DNA of 64,000 nucleotides from an uncultured Anaerolineae bacterium (GTDB lineage Bacteria; Chloroflexota; Anaerolineae; Promineifilales; Promineifilaceae), in contig CAJQMR010000013.1 of assembly GCA_905479495.1 (NCBI GenBank), positions 124,001 to 188,000 of the forward strand. The letters run 5' to 3'. Below, one piece after another: positions 1 to 10,165 of this stretch. The notes beneath the pieces are model-generated. The model was given only the letters and a program-made list of their open reading frames with translations. It was not told where the DNA came from and did not search any database. Position 1 is the first letter of the stretch; each line of letters opens with the position of its first letter. The translations under genes and the position numbers were made by a program.

Positions 1-78
1 GGTGAAAGGTAAAAGTAATAATTCTTTCACTTTTCACTTATTACTCTTTATTTGTAAACCAAAAGGCAAAAAAGCTTT

Positions 79-867
79 ATGACATCAACAACTTCAACAC
101 CCCCCACCCGCCCTCTGGAACCGCAAAAGCGCGCCATTGTAGTTGGCGCTTCGTCTGGGATTGGGGCGGCGCTGGTGCGCGAACTGGCCCAGAGCGGTTA
201 CAGTGTGGCCGCGGTAGCCCGGCGCGAAGCCAGGCTACAGGAATTAAGCGACTCAGTGAATACGGCCGTTCCCCACGGTCATGTTTCTATCTACAGCCAC
301 AATGTCACCAACTACGATGAAATCCCCACCCTCTTCCAAACCATCGTGCAAGAGCTGGGCGGGCTGGACCTGATTGTGTACAACGCAGGCGTGCAGCCCT
401 CTGTCACTATCAACGAATATAATTTTGAGAAAGATCGCAAAATGATCGAAGTGAATTTACTGGGGGCCATTGCCTGGCTCAACCAGGCGGCACTCCGCTT
501 TGAACGGGCTGGGCAGGGCAACATCGTCGGCATCGGCTCCATCGCTGGGGACCGAGGCCGTGTGGGGTCGCCAGTTTACAACACCAGCAAAGCAGGCCTG
601 GCCACCTACCTGGAATCCCTGCGCAACCGGCTAACGCGACACGGTGTCACGGTAACCACCGTTAAGCCAGGCTATGTAGACACCGTTATATTAAGAGAAA
701 ACGCCGCCAATCCATTCTGGGTGATCGCCCCCCAGGAAGCGGCCAGGCAAATTCACAAAGCAGTTAAGCGAGGCAGGCAAACCGTGTACGTGCCCGCCCG
801 CTGGGGGCTTATCGGGTTAATTATTCGCCACATCCCCTCCATTATTTTTAGACGATTAAGTTTTTAG
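79..867 (+). CDS. SDR family NAD(P)-dependent oxidoreductase
   Basis: Rossmann motif VVGASSGIGAALV, NAG motif, YNTSKAG active site. Confidence 0.93.
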   Translation: MTSTTSTPPTRPLEPQKRAIVVGASSGIGAALVRELAQSGYSVAAVARREARLQELSDSVNTAVPHGHVSIYSHNVTNYDEIPTLFQTIVQELGGLDLIVYNAGVQPSVTINEYNFEKDRKMIEVNLLGAIAWLNQAALRFERAGQGNIVGIGSIAGDRGRVGSPVYNTSKAGLATYLESLRNRLTRHGVTVTTVKPGYVDTVILRENAANPFWVIAPQEAARQIHKAVKRGRQTVYVPARWGLIGLIIRHIPSIIFRRLSF

Positions 868-936
868 TAATTGAGTAACTGAGTAACCAGATAATTGCCA
901 AATTACTAAATTACTCAATCACCATCCAGCAATATC

Positions 937-2388
937 ATGATTAAACAAGAAATTCAAAACGAAACTGAGATAACAACAACACAACCTTTACCAGCAGATC
1001 GGTTAGAGGCAATGGCCGGCTGGGGTGGGTCCAACAGCGGTATGGCCTATCTGTATCGGCCCAGCACGGTGGCGCAACTGCGGCAGATTTTTGATTTTGC
1101 AGCGCAGAACGGCCGTACTATCGGCTTCCGTGGCGGGGGCAACAGCTATGGCGACGCCGCCATGAACGATGAAAGCATCGTGCTGGACCTGACCCGGATG
1201 AATCGCATTTTGGCGTGGGACCCAGAAAACGGCCGTCTCACCGTAGAGCCCGGCGTAACGTTGCAGCGCGTTTGGGAATACGTTGTTGAGGATGGCTGGT
1301 GGGTACCCGTGGCCACTGGCACAGCCAAAATCACCGTCGGCGGCGGAGCGGCCATGAACGTCCACGGCAAAAACGCCTGGAAGATGGGCACCTTTGGCGA
1401 ACACATCTACGAATTTGACCTGATGCTGCCTTCCGGCGAAATTAAAACCTGCAACCGCAACCAAAACAGCGACCTCTTTTTTGCCGCGATTGGTGGTTTT
1501 GGCATGTTGGGCTGCTTCACCAGCCTCACCCTACACCTCAAGCGCATTTACTCCGGCCTGCTGCAAGTGGAAGCCCTGACCAAACCCAATTTGAGCAGCA
1601 CCATGCAATGGTTCGAAGACTATATGCATAATTCAGATTATCTGGTGGGCTGGCTGGATGCTTTTAGCAAGGGCAAAAAGCTGGGACGCAGCGAACTGCA
1701 CCGTGGCATCTACCTCAAACCAGGTGAAGATCCCAACCCGCAGCAAACGCTGCGCTTAGAAACCCAACGCATTGATCCAGACATCATGGGCTTTTTCCCC
1801 CGCTCGGCGTTGTGGCGCTTTCAACGGCCGTTTTGGAACAACTTCGGCATGCGCTTTGTCAACATTGGCAAATTCAGCATGGCCCGTCTGCGCGACGGGG
1901 CCATCGGCCGCGAGCCACACGCCCATTTCCACTTTTTGCTCGATTCACTCGATTGGCGCAAACCGTTCGGCCCCGGTGGATTGATTCAATACCAGCCGTT
2001 TATCCCCAAAGAGACGGCCGAAGAGGCCTTTACCCAAATTTTGCAGCTCGGTCAGCAGCGCAGCCTGCCCAACTTCCTTACCGTTATGAAGCGGCACCGG
2101 CCCGACCCGTTTTGGTTGACCCATGCCCTGGATGGCTTTTCGCTGGCGATGGATTTCCGCATTACGCGGCGTAATCGGGAACGGATGGTACAGCTGGCTC
2201 AGGAAATGGATGAGATTGTCTTGCGAGCAAACGGCCGTTTCTATCTAGCCAAAGACAGTACCCTGCGCCCGCAAGTGGCCCGCGCCTACCTGGGCGAAGA
2301 AACCATCAAAAAATTCCTGGCCCTCAAACAACAGGTCGATCCCGAAAATTTGCTGCAAACGAACCTCTGGCGACGTTTGTTTTCGTAG
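937..2388 (+). CDS. FAD-binding oxidoreductase (FAD_binding_4; DprE1/aldonolactone oxidase-like)
   Basis: FRGGGNSYGDAA and TVEPGVTLQRV FAD-binding motifs, GTAKITVGGGAAMNVHGKN, C-terminal DPENLLQTNLWRRL. Confidence 0.85.
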   Translation: MIKQEIQNETEITTTQPLPADRLEAMAGWGGSNSGMAYLYRPSTVAQLRQIFDFAAQNGRTIGFRGGGNSYGDAAMNDESIVLDLTRMNRILAWDPENGRLTVEPGVTLQRVWEYVVEDGWWVPVATGTAKITVGGGAAMNVHGKNAWKMGTFGEHIYEFDLMLPSGEIKTCNRNQNSDLFFAAIGGFGMLGCFTSLTLHLKRIYSGLLQVEALTKPNLSSTMQWFEDYMHNSDYLVGWLDAFSKGKKLGRSELHRGIYLKPGEDPNPQQTLRLETQRIDPDIMGFFPRSALWRFQRPFWNNFGMRFVNIGKFSMARLRDGAIGREPHAHFHFLLDSLDWRKPFGPGGLIQYQPFIPKETAEEAFTQILQLGQQRSLPNFLTVMKRHRPDPFWLTHALDGFSLAMDFRITRRNRERMVQLAQEMDEIVLRANGRFYLAKDSTLRPQVARAYLGEETIKKFLALKQQVDPENLLQTNLWRRLFS

Positions 2389-2491
2389 GTCAATTTTGCA
2401 AAATTGACCAACAATTTAGTTGCTGAGATTGGTTCAATCTTAAAGGCTGGACCAATCTAAAATTTTTAGACGCTCACGAAGGAGAAGTTTC

Positions 2492-4051
2492 ATGTCGCGT
2501 ACGACTATTTCTGTTCTTGCCCTGCTGATCCTCGTCCTGTCCATGTCCTTGCTCACCCCCATCGTCCGCGCCGATACCCCGCAACCGGCCCCAGAAACGG
2601 CCGTTACCGCCCTGCAAGATGAACCCGTCACACAAGATGGCACATCCTCCTCTGCGGGAAGCTCCTTCTTCGATGGCGTAGGCGCAATTTTTGCGACACT
2701 CGGTGTCTATGTCGTTACCATGTTCACCATGGCCATTGGCACCGAAATTGTTGTCGATATTTTTAAGGGGATTTTGGGCAAGCCACTGGGCCTGAAAAGC
2801 CAACCCAACTCTCGCAAAACGCTGGCCGAATATCAGGCATTTTTGCCGGGCCAGCTGGAAGACTTAGGTGTTTCCTCTGAAGCCAAGCTGAAGATAGAAA
2901 AACAGATCGGACAATTAAATAAGCTGCTGGAACCGGCTTTCACGGCGGAAACAGTGGTCAATCATTTGCGAGAACAAGAATTTACGGCCGCTTTAGCCGC
3001 ACTTGGTTTAGAAGATATTGGCGACGACACCATTAACCAGATCAAAGACGTAACGCAGCAAGAACTACAAAAAGCTATCGAGCAAATTGATACCAAGACC
3101 ACGCTGGGAAAAGCTGTGCAGGTAGCACTAGAACGGGGCAATCTTCTGGAAAAAGCGAATAAAGCGATTGATCGATTGGCGCGAAAGGCAACGGCCGTTA
3201 CCCCCGATCAAATCTATCAGGCCACGGCCACCCTGGTCACTGGAGAGATTGCCGAAGGGGTTACTGCCTGGACACGCGCCTACCTCACCAGCTTACAAGA
3301 AGAAAGCTACGAGGCTGCCAAAACCACCTACGATAACCAGCTCCGACCGCAAATCATCTCTTTCGGCCTGCCAACCAACGTGCAACAGCAAATCACCGAT
3401 CAGTTTGAAAAATACCTGGAAAACTTAAACACCTATCGCGGCACAGATGTCTATTTAGAATCGCTGAATCGTTTGCTATACGAACTAGAAGTGCAGCGTG
3501 ACGAGGTGCAAAGCTGGATTGGCCAAATGTGGCAGCAATTAGTCAACGGCGTAAAGAGGATATTGATTCGCGCGCCACGAATGCAGCACCCCAAACTGGC
3601 ACCGGTCACCTACAATCCCCACATTAAAGACAGCACAGAAGCTGCCGCCAAACTTCTGGACCTTGAGCGAAAAGAAAAAGAGTTGGAAAGTAAACGCATC
3701 CGCCGCACCCGCTTTATTTCGGTGCTGTTTGGCATATTTCTTGCCTACATGCTGCAAATAGACTCAGCTGACTTGCTGCAAGATTTGTTTCCAACGGGTG
3801 CCAACTTCCTTTCTTTAACACTACTGCCAGATTCATTTATTAACTGGGCCCAAAACGCTTTTCGTTTACAGCAGGTATTTAACCTGACGGCTGGTGTCAT
3901 CTTAACGGGCCTGGCCGCCAGTGCCGGTTCGGGTTTCTGGCACGACCAACTCTCGCGTCTGCAATCAATCAAAAAGGGTGTGGATCAGGCACAGGCAGCA
4001 TTACAACCCATTATCATTCAAACGCGTGCAGAAACGGCTGATAAAAGCTAA
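2492..4051 (+). CDS. hypothetical membrane protein with N-terminal signal/TM and C-terminal TM segments
   Basis: long ORF; hydrophobic N-terminus, internal TM (VYVVTMFTMAIGTEIVV), C-terminal TM pair. Confidence 0.8.
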   Translation: MSRTTISVLALLILVLSMSLLTPIVRADTPQPAPETAVTALQDEPVTQDGTSSSAGSSFFDGVGAIFATLGVYVVTMFTMAIGTEIVVDIFKGILGKPLGLKSQPNSRKTLAEYQAFLPGQLEDLGVSSEAKLKIEKQIGQLNKLLEPAFTAETVVNHLREQEFTAALAALGLEDIGDDTINQIKDVTQQELQKAIEQIDTKTTLGKAVQVALERGNLLEKANKAIDRLARKATAVTPDQIYQATATLVTGEIAEGVTAWTRAYLTSLQEESYEAAKTTYDNQLRPQIISFGLPTNVQQQITDQFEKYLENLNTYRGTDVYLESLNRLLYELEVQRDEVQSWIGQMWQQLVNGVKRILIRAPRMQHPKLAPVTYNPHIKDSTEAAAKLLDLERKEKELESKRIRRTRFISVLFGIFLAYMLQIDSADLLQDLFPTGANFLSLTLLPDSFINWAQNAFRLQQVFNLTAGVILTGLAASAGSGFWHDQLSRLQSIKKGVDQAQAALQPIIIQTRAETADKS

Positions 4052-4062
4052 ATTAAACAGCG

Positions 4063-4102
4063 GAAACGTGATGCATGACTTAGACATCACGCATTACGTT
4101 TC
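4063..4102. repeat. intergenic imperfect hairpin between convergent genes
   Basis: gaaacgtgatgcatga / tcacgcattacgtttc arms (14/16 complementary), 8-nt loop. Confidence 0.6.
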
Positions 4103-4122
4103 ACACCTTCTTCTTTTTGTAT

Positions 4123-4491
4123 TTACTCTCTAGGAAGTTTGTATTTGTTATAGCGGGTGAAAAAATCGTGCTCACCGATCAGAGTGGTGAGACGCATGTG
4201 TAGGGGACGGCCGTCTTCAACTTCATAAGCCAGCGTCACCTGGTTGCCAATAATTTCGCGCACCAGCACCCAGTAGGGAATGGTCATCTCTTCTTTGGGG
4301 CGCATTTCGCCATCTTTTGTTTCCTGGCGACCCGCCAACAGCTCATCTAAACGCACAAAATATTTATCGGCCGCTGGAATCGTATCCAAAATTTCGGCAC
4401 GAAAAATAGCGCGAATAAAGTCACCATCAGGCAGTTTCCAAACAAATTGAACCGGGAACCAATCTCCGGCTGTTCTTTTTGCTTCAGGCAT
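4123..4491 (-). CDS. conserved hypothetical protein (122 aa)
   Basis: intact ORF between flanking genes. Confidence 0.65.
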   Translation of the reverse strand: MPEAKRTAGDWFPVQFVWKLPDGDFIRAIFRAEILDTIPAADKYFVRLDELLAGRQETKDGEMRPKEEMTIPYWVLVREIIGNQVTLAYEVEDGRPLHMRLTTLIGEHDFFTRYNKYKLPRE

Positions 4492-4511
4492 ACGGAATCG
4501 GGTTTAAAATG

Positions 4512-4553
4512 AAAAAGCCGCCTCCAATTGAAAAATGGGAGACGGCCGTTTTT
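4512..4553 (-). terminator. putative Rho-independent terminator of the ABC ATPase; contains a HIP-like ACGGCCGT
   Basis: minus strand: acggccgtctccc-loop-ggaggcggctttttc. Confidence 0.6.
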
Positions 4554-4567
4554 ACAAAATAATTTAC

Positions 4568-5668
4568 TTAGCGAATTGCTTCCTCAGTGGCCTTGTCGAA
4601 CAAATGCATGTTGGTCATATCCATGACCAGATCAATCTTGTTGCCAAAACCGACGCTCATGCGCGTATCCACGGTGGCAACCAGACTGTTGCGGCCAGAG
4701 TTAACAAACAGATGCTGCTCGTGGCCCAATAGCTCGACTACCTCAACCGTTCCTTCCATGGGTGCGGCCTTGATGTTCGGTGGGGCAAATTCTGGCGCAT
4801 GGACATGCTCTGGACGCATACCAAAAACAACTTCTTTGCCCACATAGGCATTGTATGGCCCTTTGCGATCGTCTGGTACCTGAACGCGGAAGTCGCCAGT
4901 GTCAATGTACAAATTACCTTCCTCACCCACCAGGGTGCTATCGAAGAAGTTCATGCTGGGGCTGCCGATGAAGCCAGCCACAAAGATGTTGGCCGGAACG
5001 TTGTACAAATTACGCGGGGAATCGATCTGCATCAATTTACCATCGCTCAACACGGCAATACGATCACCCATCGTCATTGCTTCTACCTGATCGTGGGTTA
5101 CGTAAATAAACGTGGTTCCCAAGCGCTTGTGCAATTTGCTAATCTCGGCTCGAGCCGTCACGCGCAGCTTGGCATCCAGGTTAGAAAGAGGCTCATCCAT
5201 GAGGAATACAGATGGTTCGCGCACAATGGCTCGCCCAACAGCCACACGCTGCCGCTGACCACCAGACAAAGCTTTGGGCTTGCGGTCTAGCAATTGGGCC
5301 AGACCCAAAATGTCGGCTGCTTCTTTCACGCGGCGGTCGATTTCTGACTTGGGCGTTTTGCGCAGCTTCAGGCCAAAAGCCATATTATCGTATACCGACA
5401 TATGGGGGTACAAAGCATAGCTTTGGAACACCATGGCGATGTCACGGTCTTTGGGGGGCACATCGTTCACAACGCGATCACCGATGAGAATTTCACCCTC
5501 GGTGATTTCTTCCAGTCCGGCCAACATACGCAGATTGGTGGATTTGCCGCAACCAGATGGGCCGACAAAAACAACAAACTCTTTGTCTGCAATTTCCATG
5601 CTCAAATCAGTCACGACGGTCACATCGCCAAACCGCTTATATACATGCCGATAACTTACACTTGCCAT
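4568..5668 (-). CDS. sugar ABC transporter ATP-binding protein (MalK/UgpC-like)
   Basis: Walker A GPSGCGKST, signature LSGGQRQRVAVGRA, Walker B VFLMDEPLSNLD; start reassigned to MASVSYRHV with SD aaggaga. Confidence 0.95.
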   Translation of the reverse strand: MASVSYRHVYKRFGDVTVVTDLSMEIADKEFVVFVGPSGCGKSTNLRMLAGLEEITEGEILIGDRVVNDVPPKDRDIAMVFQSYALYPHMSVYDNMAFGLKLRKTPKSEIDRRVKEAADILGLAQLLDRKPKALSGGQRQRVAVGRAIVREPSVFLMDEPLSNLDAKLRVTARAEISKLHKRLGTTFIYVTHDQVEAMTMGDRIAVLSDGKLMQIDSPRNLYNVPANIFVAGFIGSPSMNFFDSTLVGEEGNLYIDTGDFRVQVPDDRKGPYNAYVGKEVVFGMRPEHVHAPEFAPPNIKAAPMEGTVEVVELLGHEQHLFVNSGRNSLVATVDTRMSVGFGNKIDLVMDMTNMHLFDKATEEAIR

Positions 5669-5769
5669 TTGTATCTCCTTATAGTTGGTTATGGGTGAGG
5701 TACTATAACGGCCGTTCCAACCCCTGTCAAAAAAAATCAAAGAAATGTCTAATCGCGTGGTGTTACGCG

Positions 5770-6111
5770 CTACTCTTCTTCCAGAGCCAAAATATCGGCC
5801 AGATCGCCATCCAGCGCAGCCATCTCTAAAATGCTGGGGGGTAGATCAGCCGGCAGATAATTGGCATAGCCATTGATCCAGTTCGCCACCGTCTGATGAT
5901 TCACCAACAAAAGACGACCAATTAAACGCAAGCTCAACCCTTCCAAATGCAAGGTCAAGGCCTGGAGGCGGATTTCTTCATCATAACCTGGGTCTTTGGG
6001 CATGGGCGTGTACCGACAGCCACATTGTTTACAGCGAAAGCGTTGGCTGCCGGCTGCGGTACGGCCGTCTTTAATCTGGCGCGTCTGGGCAGAACATTTA
6101 GGACAGATCAC
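5770..6111 (-). CDS. IS1 InsA-like zinc-ribbon/HTH protein, stand-alone
   Basis: CPKCSAQTRQIKDGRTAAGSQRFRCKQCGCRY zinc ribbon plus HTH; GTG start with SD aggaagag overlapping the kinase stop. Confidence 0.75.
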   Translation of the reverse strand: MICPKCSAQTRQIKDGRTAAGSQRFRCKQCGCRYTPMPKDPGYDEEIRLQALTLHLEGLSLRLIGRLLLVNHQTVANWINGYANYLPADLPPSILEMAALDGDLADILALEEE

Positions 6112-6123
6112 AAGATTCTCTTC

Positions 6124-7098
6124 CTAAACAATGGTTACTATGATGGCAATCAGCAGCAGCAAAAAAGTAGCCAGCAAAGCAACCCAATTGGCCCGCAGCG
6201 CTGCGCCAATTCCTAGCGATTGGGGTCCAGGCGATTTCGCTCCAGGACGAGGCTGCAAGCCAAAAAAGACCTGACGAAAAGCGTCCACGCTAGACGGCCG
6301 TTCGTCTGGGTGCATCTCCATCGCCCATTGAATAGCCTCGGACACATGGGGGGACACCTTCGGATTCAGGCGGTGCGGTAGGGGCAAAGACGCGGGATTC
6401 AAAAAACGAGTCTTGGCATCAGGCGGCGGGAAATCGGTTAGCAGATGATACAACGTGGCCCCCAGCGCATAAATATCGGACCGCACATCGGTGTGGGCAC
6501 CATCACCACCATACTGCTCCAGCGGTGTATAAAGTGCCGTGCCGCGTCCCTGAACAACAGTGATTGTTCGCTCGTCATCTGTAGCCATCAGCTTGACCAG
6601 GCCAAAATCAACCAGCTTAATGCGATTGTCCAGTGTGAGTTTAATGTTGGCAGGTTTAATGTCTCGGTGTAAAACAGGAGGGTCCTGCCGATGAAGATAA
6701 GCCAGCCCGTCAAAAATCTGATTTGCCCAGGCTAGAATGTCTTCTTCCACCAGCGGTCCCTGATTTTCTTGTAGCAGCTGGCGCAGGTTTTGGCCCGTTA
6801 CAAAATCCATGACCAGGTAATCACGGCCGTTTTCCGTAAAAAAGTCTGATACTTTCGGCAAGCTGGGATGGTCAAGTTGGGCTAAAATACTGGCTTCTTG
6901 CAAAAATTGGCTCTGTGCCTGCTGCCGATAGGTGTCGTTGGCATTGGGATCTGGCTGTACTTCTTTTATTGCACACAAGCGGCCTGGCAAGCGTAAATCC
7001 TCAGCACGATAGACGCTGCCCATGCCACCCTGACCCACAATGTTGGTCAGCTTGTAACGTTCACGTAAAATAACACCACTTTCGAGCGTAACAAACAT
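6124..7098 (-). CDS. Ser/Thr protein kinase (PknB-like) with C-terminal TM
   Basis: VGQGGMGSVYRAED, VLHRDIKPANIKL, VDFGLVK, C-terminal hydrophobic segment; alternative start at 7134. Confidence 0.93.
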   Translation of the reverse strand: MFVTLESGVILRERYKLTNIVGQGGMGSVYRAEDLRLPGRLCAIKEVQPDPNANDTYRQQAQSQFLQEASILAQLDHPSLPKVSDFFTENGRDYLVMDFVTGQNLRQLLQENQGPLVEEDILAWANQIFDGLAYLHRQDPPVLHRDIKPANIKLTLDNRIKLVDFGLVKLMATDDERTITVVQGRGTALYTPLEQYGGDGAHTDVRSDIYALGATLYHLLTDFPPPDAKTRFLNPASLPLPHRLNPKVSPHVSEAIQWAMEMHPDERPSSVDAFRQVFFGLQPRPGAKSPGPQSLGIGAALRANWVALLATFLLLLIAIIVTIV

Positions 7099-7145
7099 AG
7101 GTTTATAGTATACTGAACCTGTTCTGCCAAACAACTATTGAAGGG

Positions 7146-7799
7146 ATGATAACCATGAATGAAAAACCGGTATTAGTTGCTCGCGAAGGACAATTAGCTG
7201 GTCAACGCTGGACAATTGAAGGCGATGAATTTTTAATTGGTCGCGGGTCAGATTGTCAAATTGTCTTGCCTGAACGCCAGGTATCCCGCCACCATGTACG
7301 AATCACGCATGAAAACGGCCGTTACACCCTGCACGATTTAGGTAGCCGCAATGGCACACACCTGAATGGCAATCAAATTGAAGGGTCCACCGTTCTGCAA
7401 GATGGTGACGAAGTCTCCATCGCCTTGTGCGTCAAGCTTGTGTTTGTCGGCACAGATGCCACCATTCCCCTTACCTTTGAGCCACCCACACAGGAAGGCA
7501 ATCTTCAAATTGATGAAGCACAGCGCGCGGTCATCATCAACGGTGAAGAGCTAGATCCACCACTCTCGCTGGCGCAGTTCCGCCTGCTGGAGTTGCTCTA
7601 TAACGGCAAGGGTGCGGTTTGCAGCCGGGATGACATTGTAGAGGTCGTTTGGCCCGGCACAGATGGCCTGGGCGTCTCAGAACAAGCCATTGACGCCTTA
7701 GTGCGCCGCCTGCGTGACCGTCTGGCCGAACTGGACGAGTACAATTACATCGTCACCGTACGCGGCCACGGCTTCCGCATTGACAACGAGCCGCACTAG
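7146..7799 (+). CDS. FHA domain plus OmpR-type winged-helix regulator
   Basis: FLIGRGSDCQIVLPERQVSRHHVRI...LGSRNGTHLNG; C-terminal Trans_reg_C ending VRGHGFRI. Confidence 0.92.
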   Translation: MITMNEKPVLVAREGQLAGQRWTIEGDEFLIGRGSDCQIVLPERQVSRHHVRITHENGRYTLHDLGSRNGTHLNGNQIEGSTVLQDGDEVSIALCVKLVFVGTDATIPLTFEPPTQEGNLQIDEAQRAVIINGEELDPPLSLAQFRLLELLYNGKGAVCSRDDIVEVVWPGTDGLGVSEQAIDALVRRLRDRLAELDEYNYIVTVRGHGFRIDNEPH

Positions 7800-7877
7800 T
7801 TTCGTAATCTGCGGTATTCATGGCATCTGAAGCTGCTAACAGGCACCTGCAGATGTCCTATACTTCATAAAACAAAC

Positions 7878-7916
7878 AAAAAGGGCGCTATTGCCGTCGG
7901 CAAAAGCACCCTTTTT
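7878..7916. terminator. putative terminator hairpin
   Basis: aaaaagggcgctattgccg/tcggcaaaagcacccttttt imperfect stem with T-run. Confidence 0.6.
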
Positions 7917-7937
7917 ACTTCCGTATTCTCTGTAACT

Positions 7938-9026
7938 TTATCCCTCAGGCCTTAGAGAAATTTGAATTTCATTATCGTCCAGCCGAGTGACGGTTACATG
8001 AACCTCATCATTTTCCGTAAAGTTATCTTCCAGCCAACGGTGTACAGGCGGACTCAGCACAATACGCGCCATGTCATTAGGCAGCATCCGCCACACGGCA
8101 CTATCTTTGTCGTACACGCCATCATAATAAATCGTTACAGGGCGCGTCTCCGTACGAGAGTTAATGGCAAAGAAAGGCCAATGAGCCGAAGTCAGGTTAA
8201 TAAAACCCCGGCGTAGATGCAGCGGTTTTAACTTAGCCACATGGGTAAAGCCGTCTTCTGGTTTGAGAACCGTTTCTAGCGAAACATTCATTTCTTCTGA
8301 ATCTTTGCCACCCATCATGGGCTTTACGGTGCGCGCTTTGGGTTTGGATTTACGCTTGCTGGTTGCGCGCCGTCCTGTGAGGAAATGAATCAGCGGCAGC
8401 AGTTCATCAATTTGATCCCGCAGCACATCGGTAATGGCTAGGCCCATCGCCGCTGCTTGTTCAGCCGGAACACGACGACTCAGGAAAAATGGCGTCACCC
8501 ATTTGTCTTCGCTGTTCAGGTAAGCAGCCTTGCCCAAAGCTTCTGCCGATAGTTCCGGAGAAAGCGCGGTAATGCTGTCTTTAAACAAATCTTGATAATG
8601 GGTTTCCTCACCGCTCTCTTCATCTACCTGCATTTGCTGTAAACGAAACGACCATTCGGCACCCAGCTCAGTGATCAGGCGGTGGGCCATCACGGGCTGC
8701 GCTTCAGCATTTTTGAGCGCTTTGGCCAGTGCTTTGGAATCCGTCATGGCAAGCTGCATCTCCAGGCTTAAAGGCCGGGCAAAAAAAGCGATGTGCAAAT
8801 CTTCTTCTGGAGCTTCACTGGCGGAAATATAAACCGACTGATTGGCTCGGCTGAGACCAGCAAAGGGCAAATCCCCTTTGGCCTGGCGCGATAAATTATT
8901 GTGCAGTAAATGGACAAACTGCTCCAGTTGATCTAGTGCGTAATTTATGGCGGTTTCTTCCCCCGCCCAGCCAAACGCAGTAAACACAGGCATTGATAAG
9001 CCTGTAAACGCTGTTTTTGATGACAT
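7938..9026 (-). CDS. hypothetical protein (362 aa)
   Basis: long intact ORF; no family recognised. Confidence 0.75.
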   Translation of the reverse strand: MSSKTAFTGLSMPVFTAFGWAGEETAINYALDQLEQFVHLLHNNLSRQAKGDLPFAGLSRANQSVYISASEAPEEDLHIAFFARPLSLEMQLAMTDSKALAKALKNAEAQPVMAHRLITELGAEWSFRLQQMQVDEESGEETHYQDLFKDSITALSPELSAEALGKAAYLNSEDKWVTPFFLSRRVPAEQAAAMGLAITDVLRDQIDELLPLIHFLTGRRATSKRKSKPKARTVKPMMGGKDSEEMNVSLETVLKPEDGFTHVAKLKPLHLRRGFINLTSAHWPFFAINSRTETRPVTIYYDGVYDKDSAVWRMLPNDMARIVLSPPVHRWLEDNFTENDEVHVTVTRLDDNEIQISLRPEG

Positions 9027-9412
9027 TGGTAATTCCTCACTCAGTCAGAAAATAATGTGGCCGCAAAACGAACAACTACCTGACATTGGTTTGTTATGGG
9101 GATGCGTGATTAAAGAGGATTGTTTATTCCTGCTCCCACTTATTTATAGCCTACGATTAATTCTTGTCAAATTTATAGCCCATTGTGAATTTGTGAAGCC
9201 TCTGGATAAAAATACGTGCTGGAACTATAACAGTAACAGATTCTAGATAAATAGGCTTGCTATTTCGTCTGAATCAGCAAACAGTGAAGCCTTGGTGTGA
9301 ACGGCGTCTGGAACAATCTGTAAATGAATTTGTTTGATCTGGTGAGCAACCGTATCAATGAGGATCCCCTAATATTTCTGACCTAATTCCCACATCGCGT
9401 TACAATATATGT

Positions 9413-10165
9413 ATGGATTTACTACAAACAATTTGGGCAGGAACAGTGCCCTATGATACAGCTTGGAACTGGCAAAAAGAGTTGGTGGCGATGTTGTCGG
9501 AAACGGCCGTTTCTTCACCTCATCATCTCCTCCTGCTTGAACATCCACCTACCTACACTTTAGGCCGGCGTGGCACGCTGGACCATTTACTGCTAGATGA
9601 AGCTCAGCTTAAGGCAAATAATTTTACCCTGCGCTGGGTAGATCGCGGCGGTGACATCACTTACCATGGACCAGGCCAGCTGGTTGGCTACCCCATCCTC
9701 AACTTGAAGCGAATTTTTGCCGGGCGCGGCTATGAGCGGCCCGATTTGCACCTGTATTTGCGCGATCTAGAAGAGGTGATCATTCAAGCGTTGGCCGGAT
9801 TTAACATTCAAGGCTGGCGCTACAAAGGGTACACGGGCGTCTGGGTCGATTCGCCACGTGGTCCGGAAAAGATTGCCGCCATCGGCATCCGGGTTAACAC
9901 GAAAGGGATTAGCAGCCACGGTTTTGCCCTGAACGTGCAGCCCAACTTAGGCCATTTCCGCCACATCATCCCTTGCGGCATTCAAGAGCATGGGGTGACA
10001 AGTATGAGTCAGGTGCGGGAACGGCCGTTCACCATCACCGACCTCATCCCACCCATCCTAACCGCCTTTCACAACATCTTTAACCTAAAAATCGAATACG
10101 AGGAAGCAGAAACTCAACCCTCTTTTTCCTCTGAGCCCTCTGTGGCAAAAAACAAACAACCATGA
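9413..10165 (+). CDS. lipB: lipoyl(octanoyl) transferase LipB
   Basis: [36 protein letters not shown], overlaps lipA start. Confidence 0.97.
   Translation: MDLLQTIWAGTVPYDTAWNWQKELVAMLSETAVSSPHHLLLLEHPPTYTLGRRGTLDHLLLDEAQLKANNFTLRWVDRGGDITYHGPGQLVGYPILNLKRIFAGRGYERPDLHLYLRDLEEVIIQALAGFNIQGWRYKGYTGVWVDSPRGPEKIAAIGIRVNTKGISSHGFALNVQPNLGHFRHIIPCGIQEHGVTSMSQVRERPFTITDLIPPILTAFHNIFNLKIEYEEAETQPSFSSEPSVAKNKQP

Noticed and set aside
5770-6111. Complete IS1-family insertion sequence
   Set aside because: Only an InsA-like ORF; no InsB/DDE ORF, terminal inverted repeats or target duplication seen.
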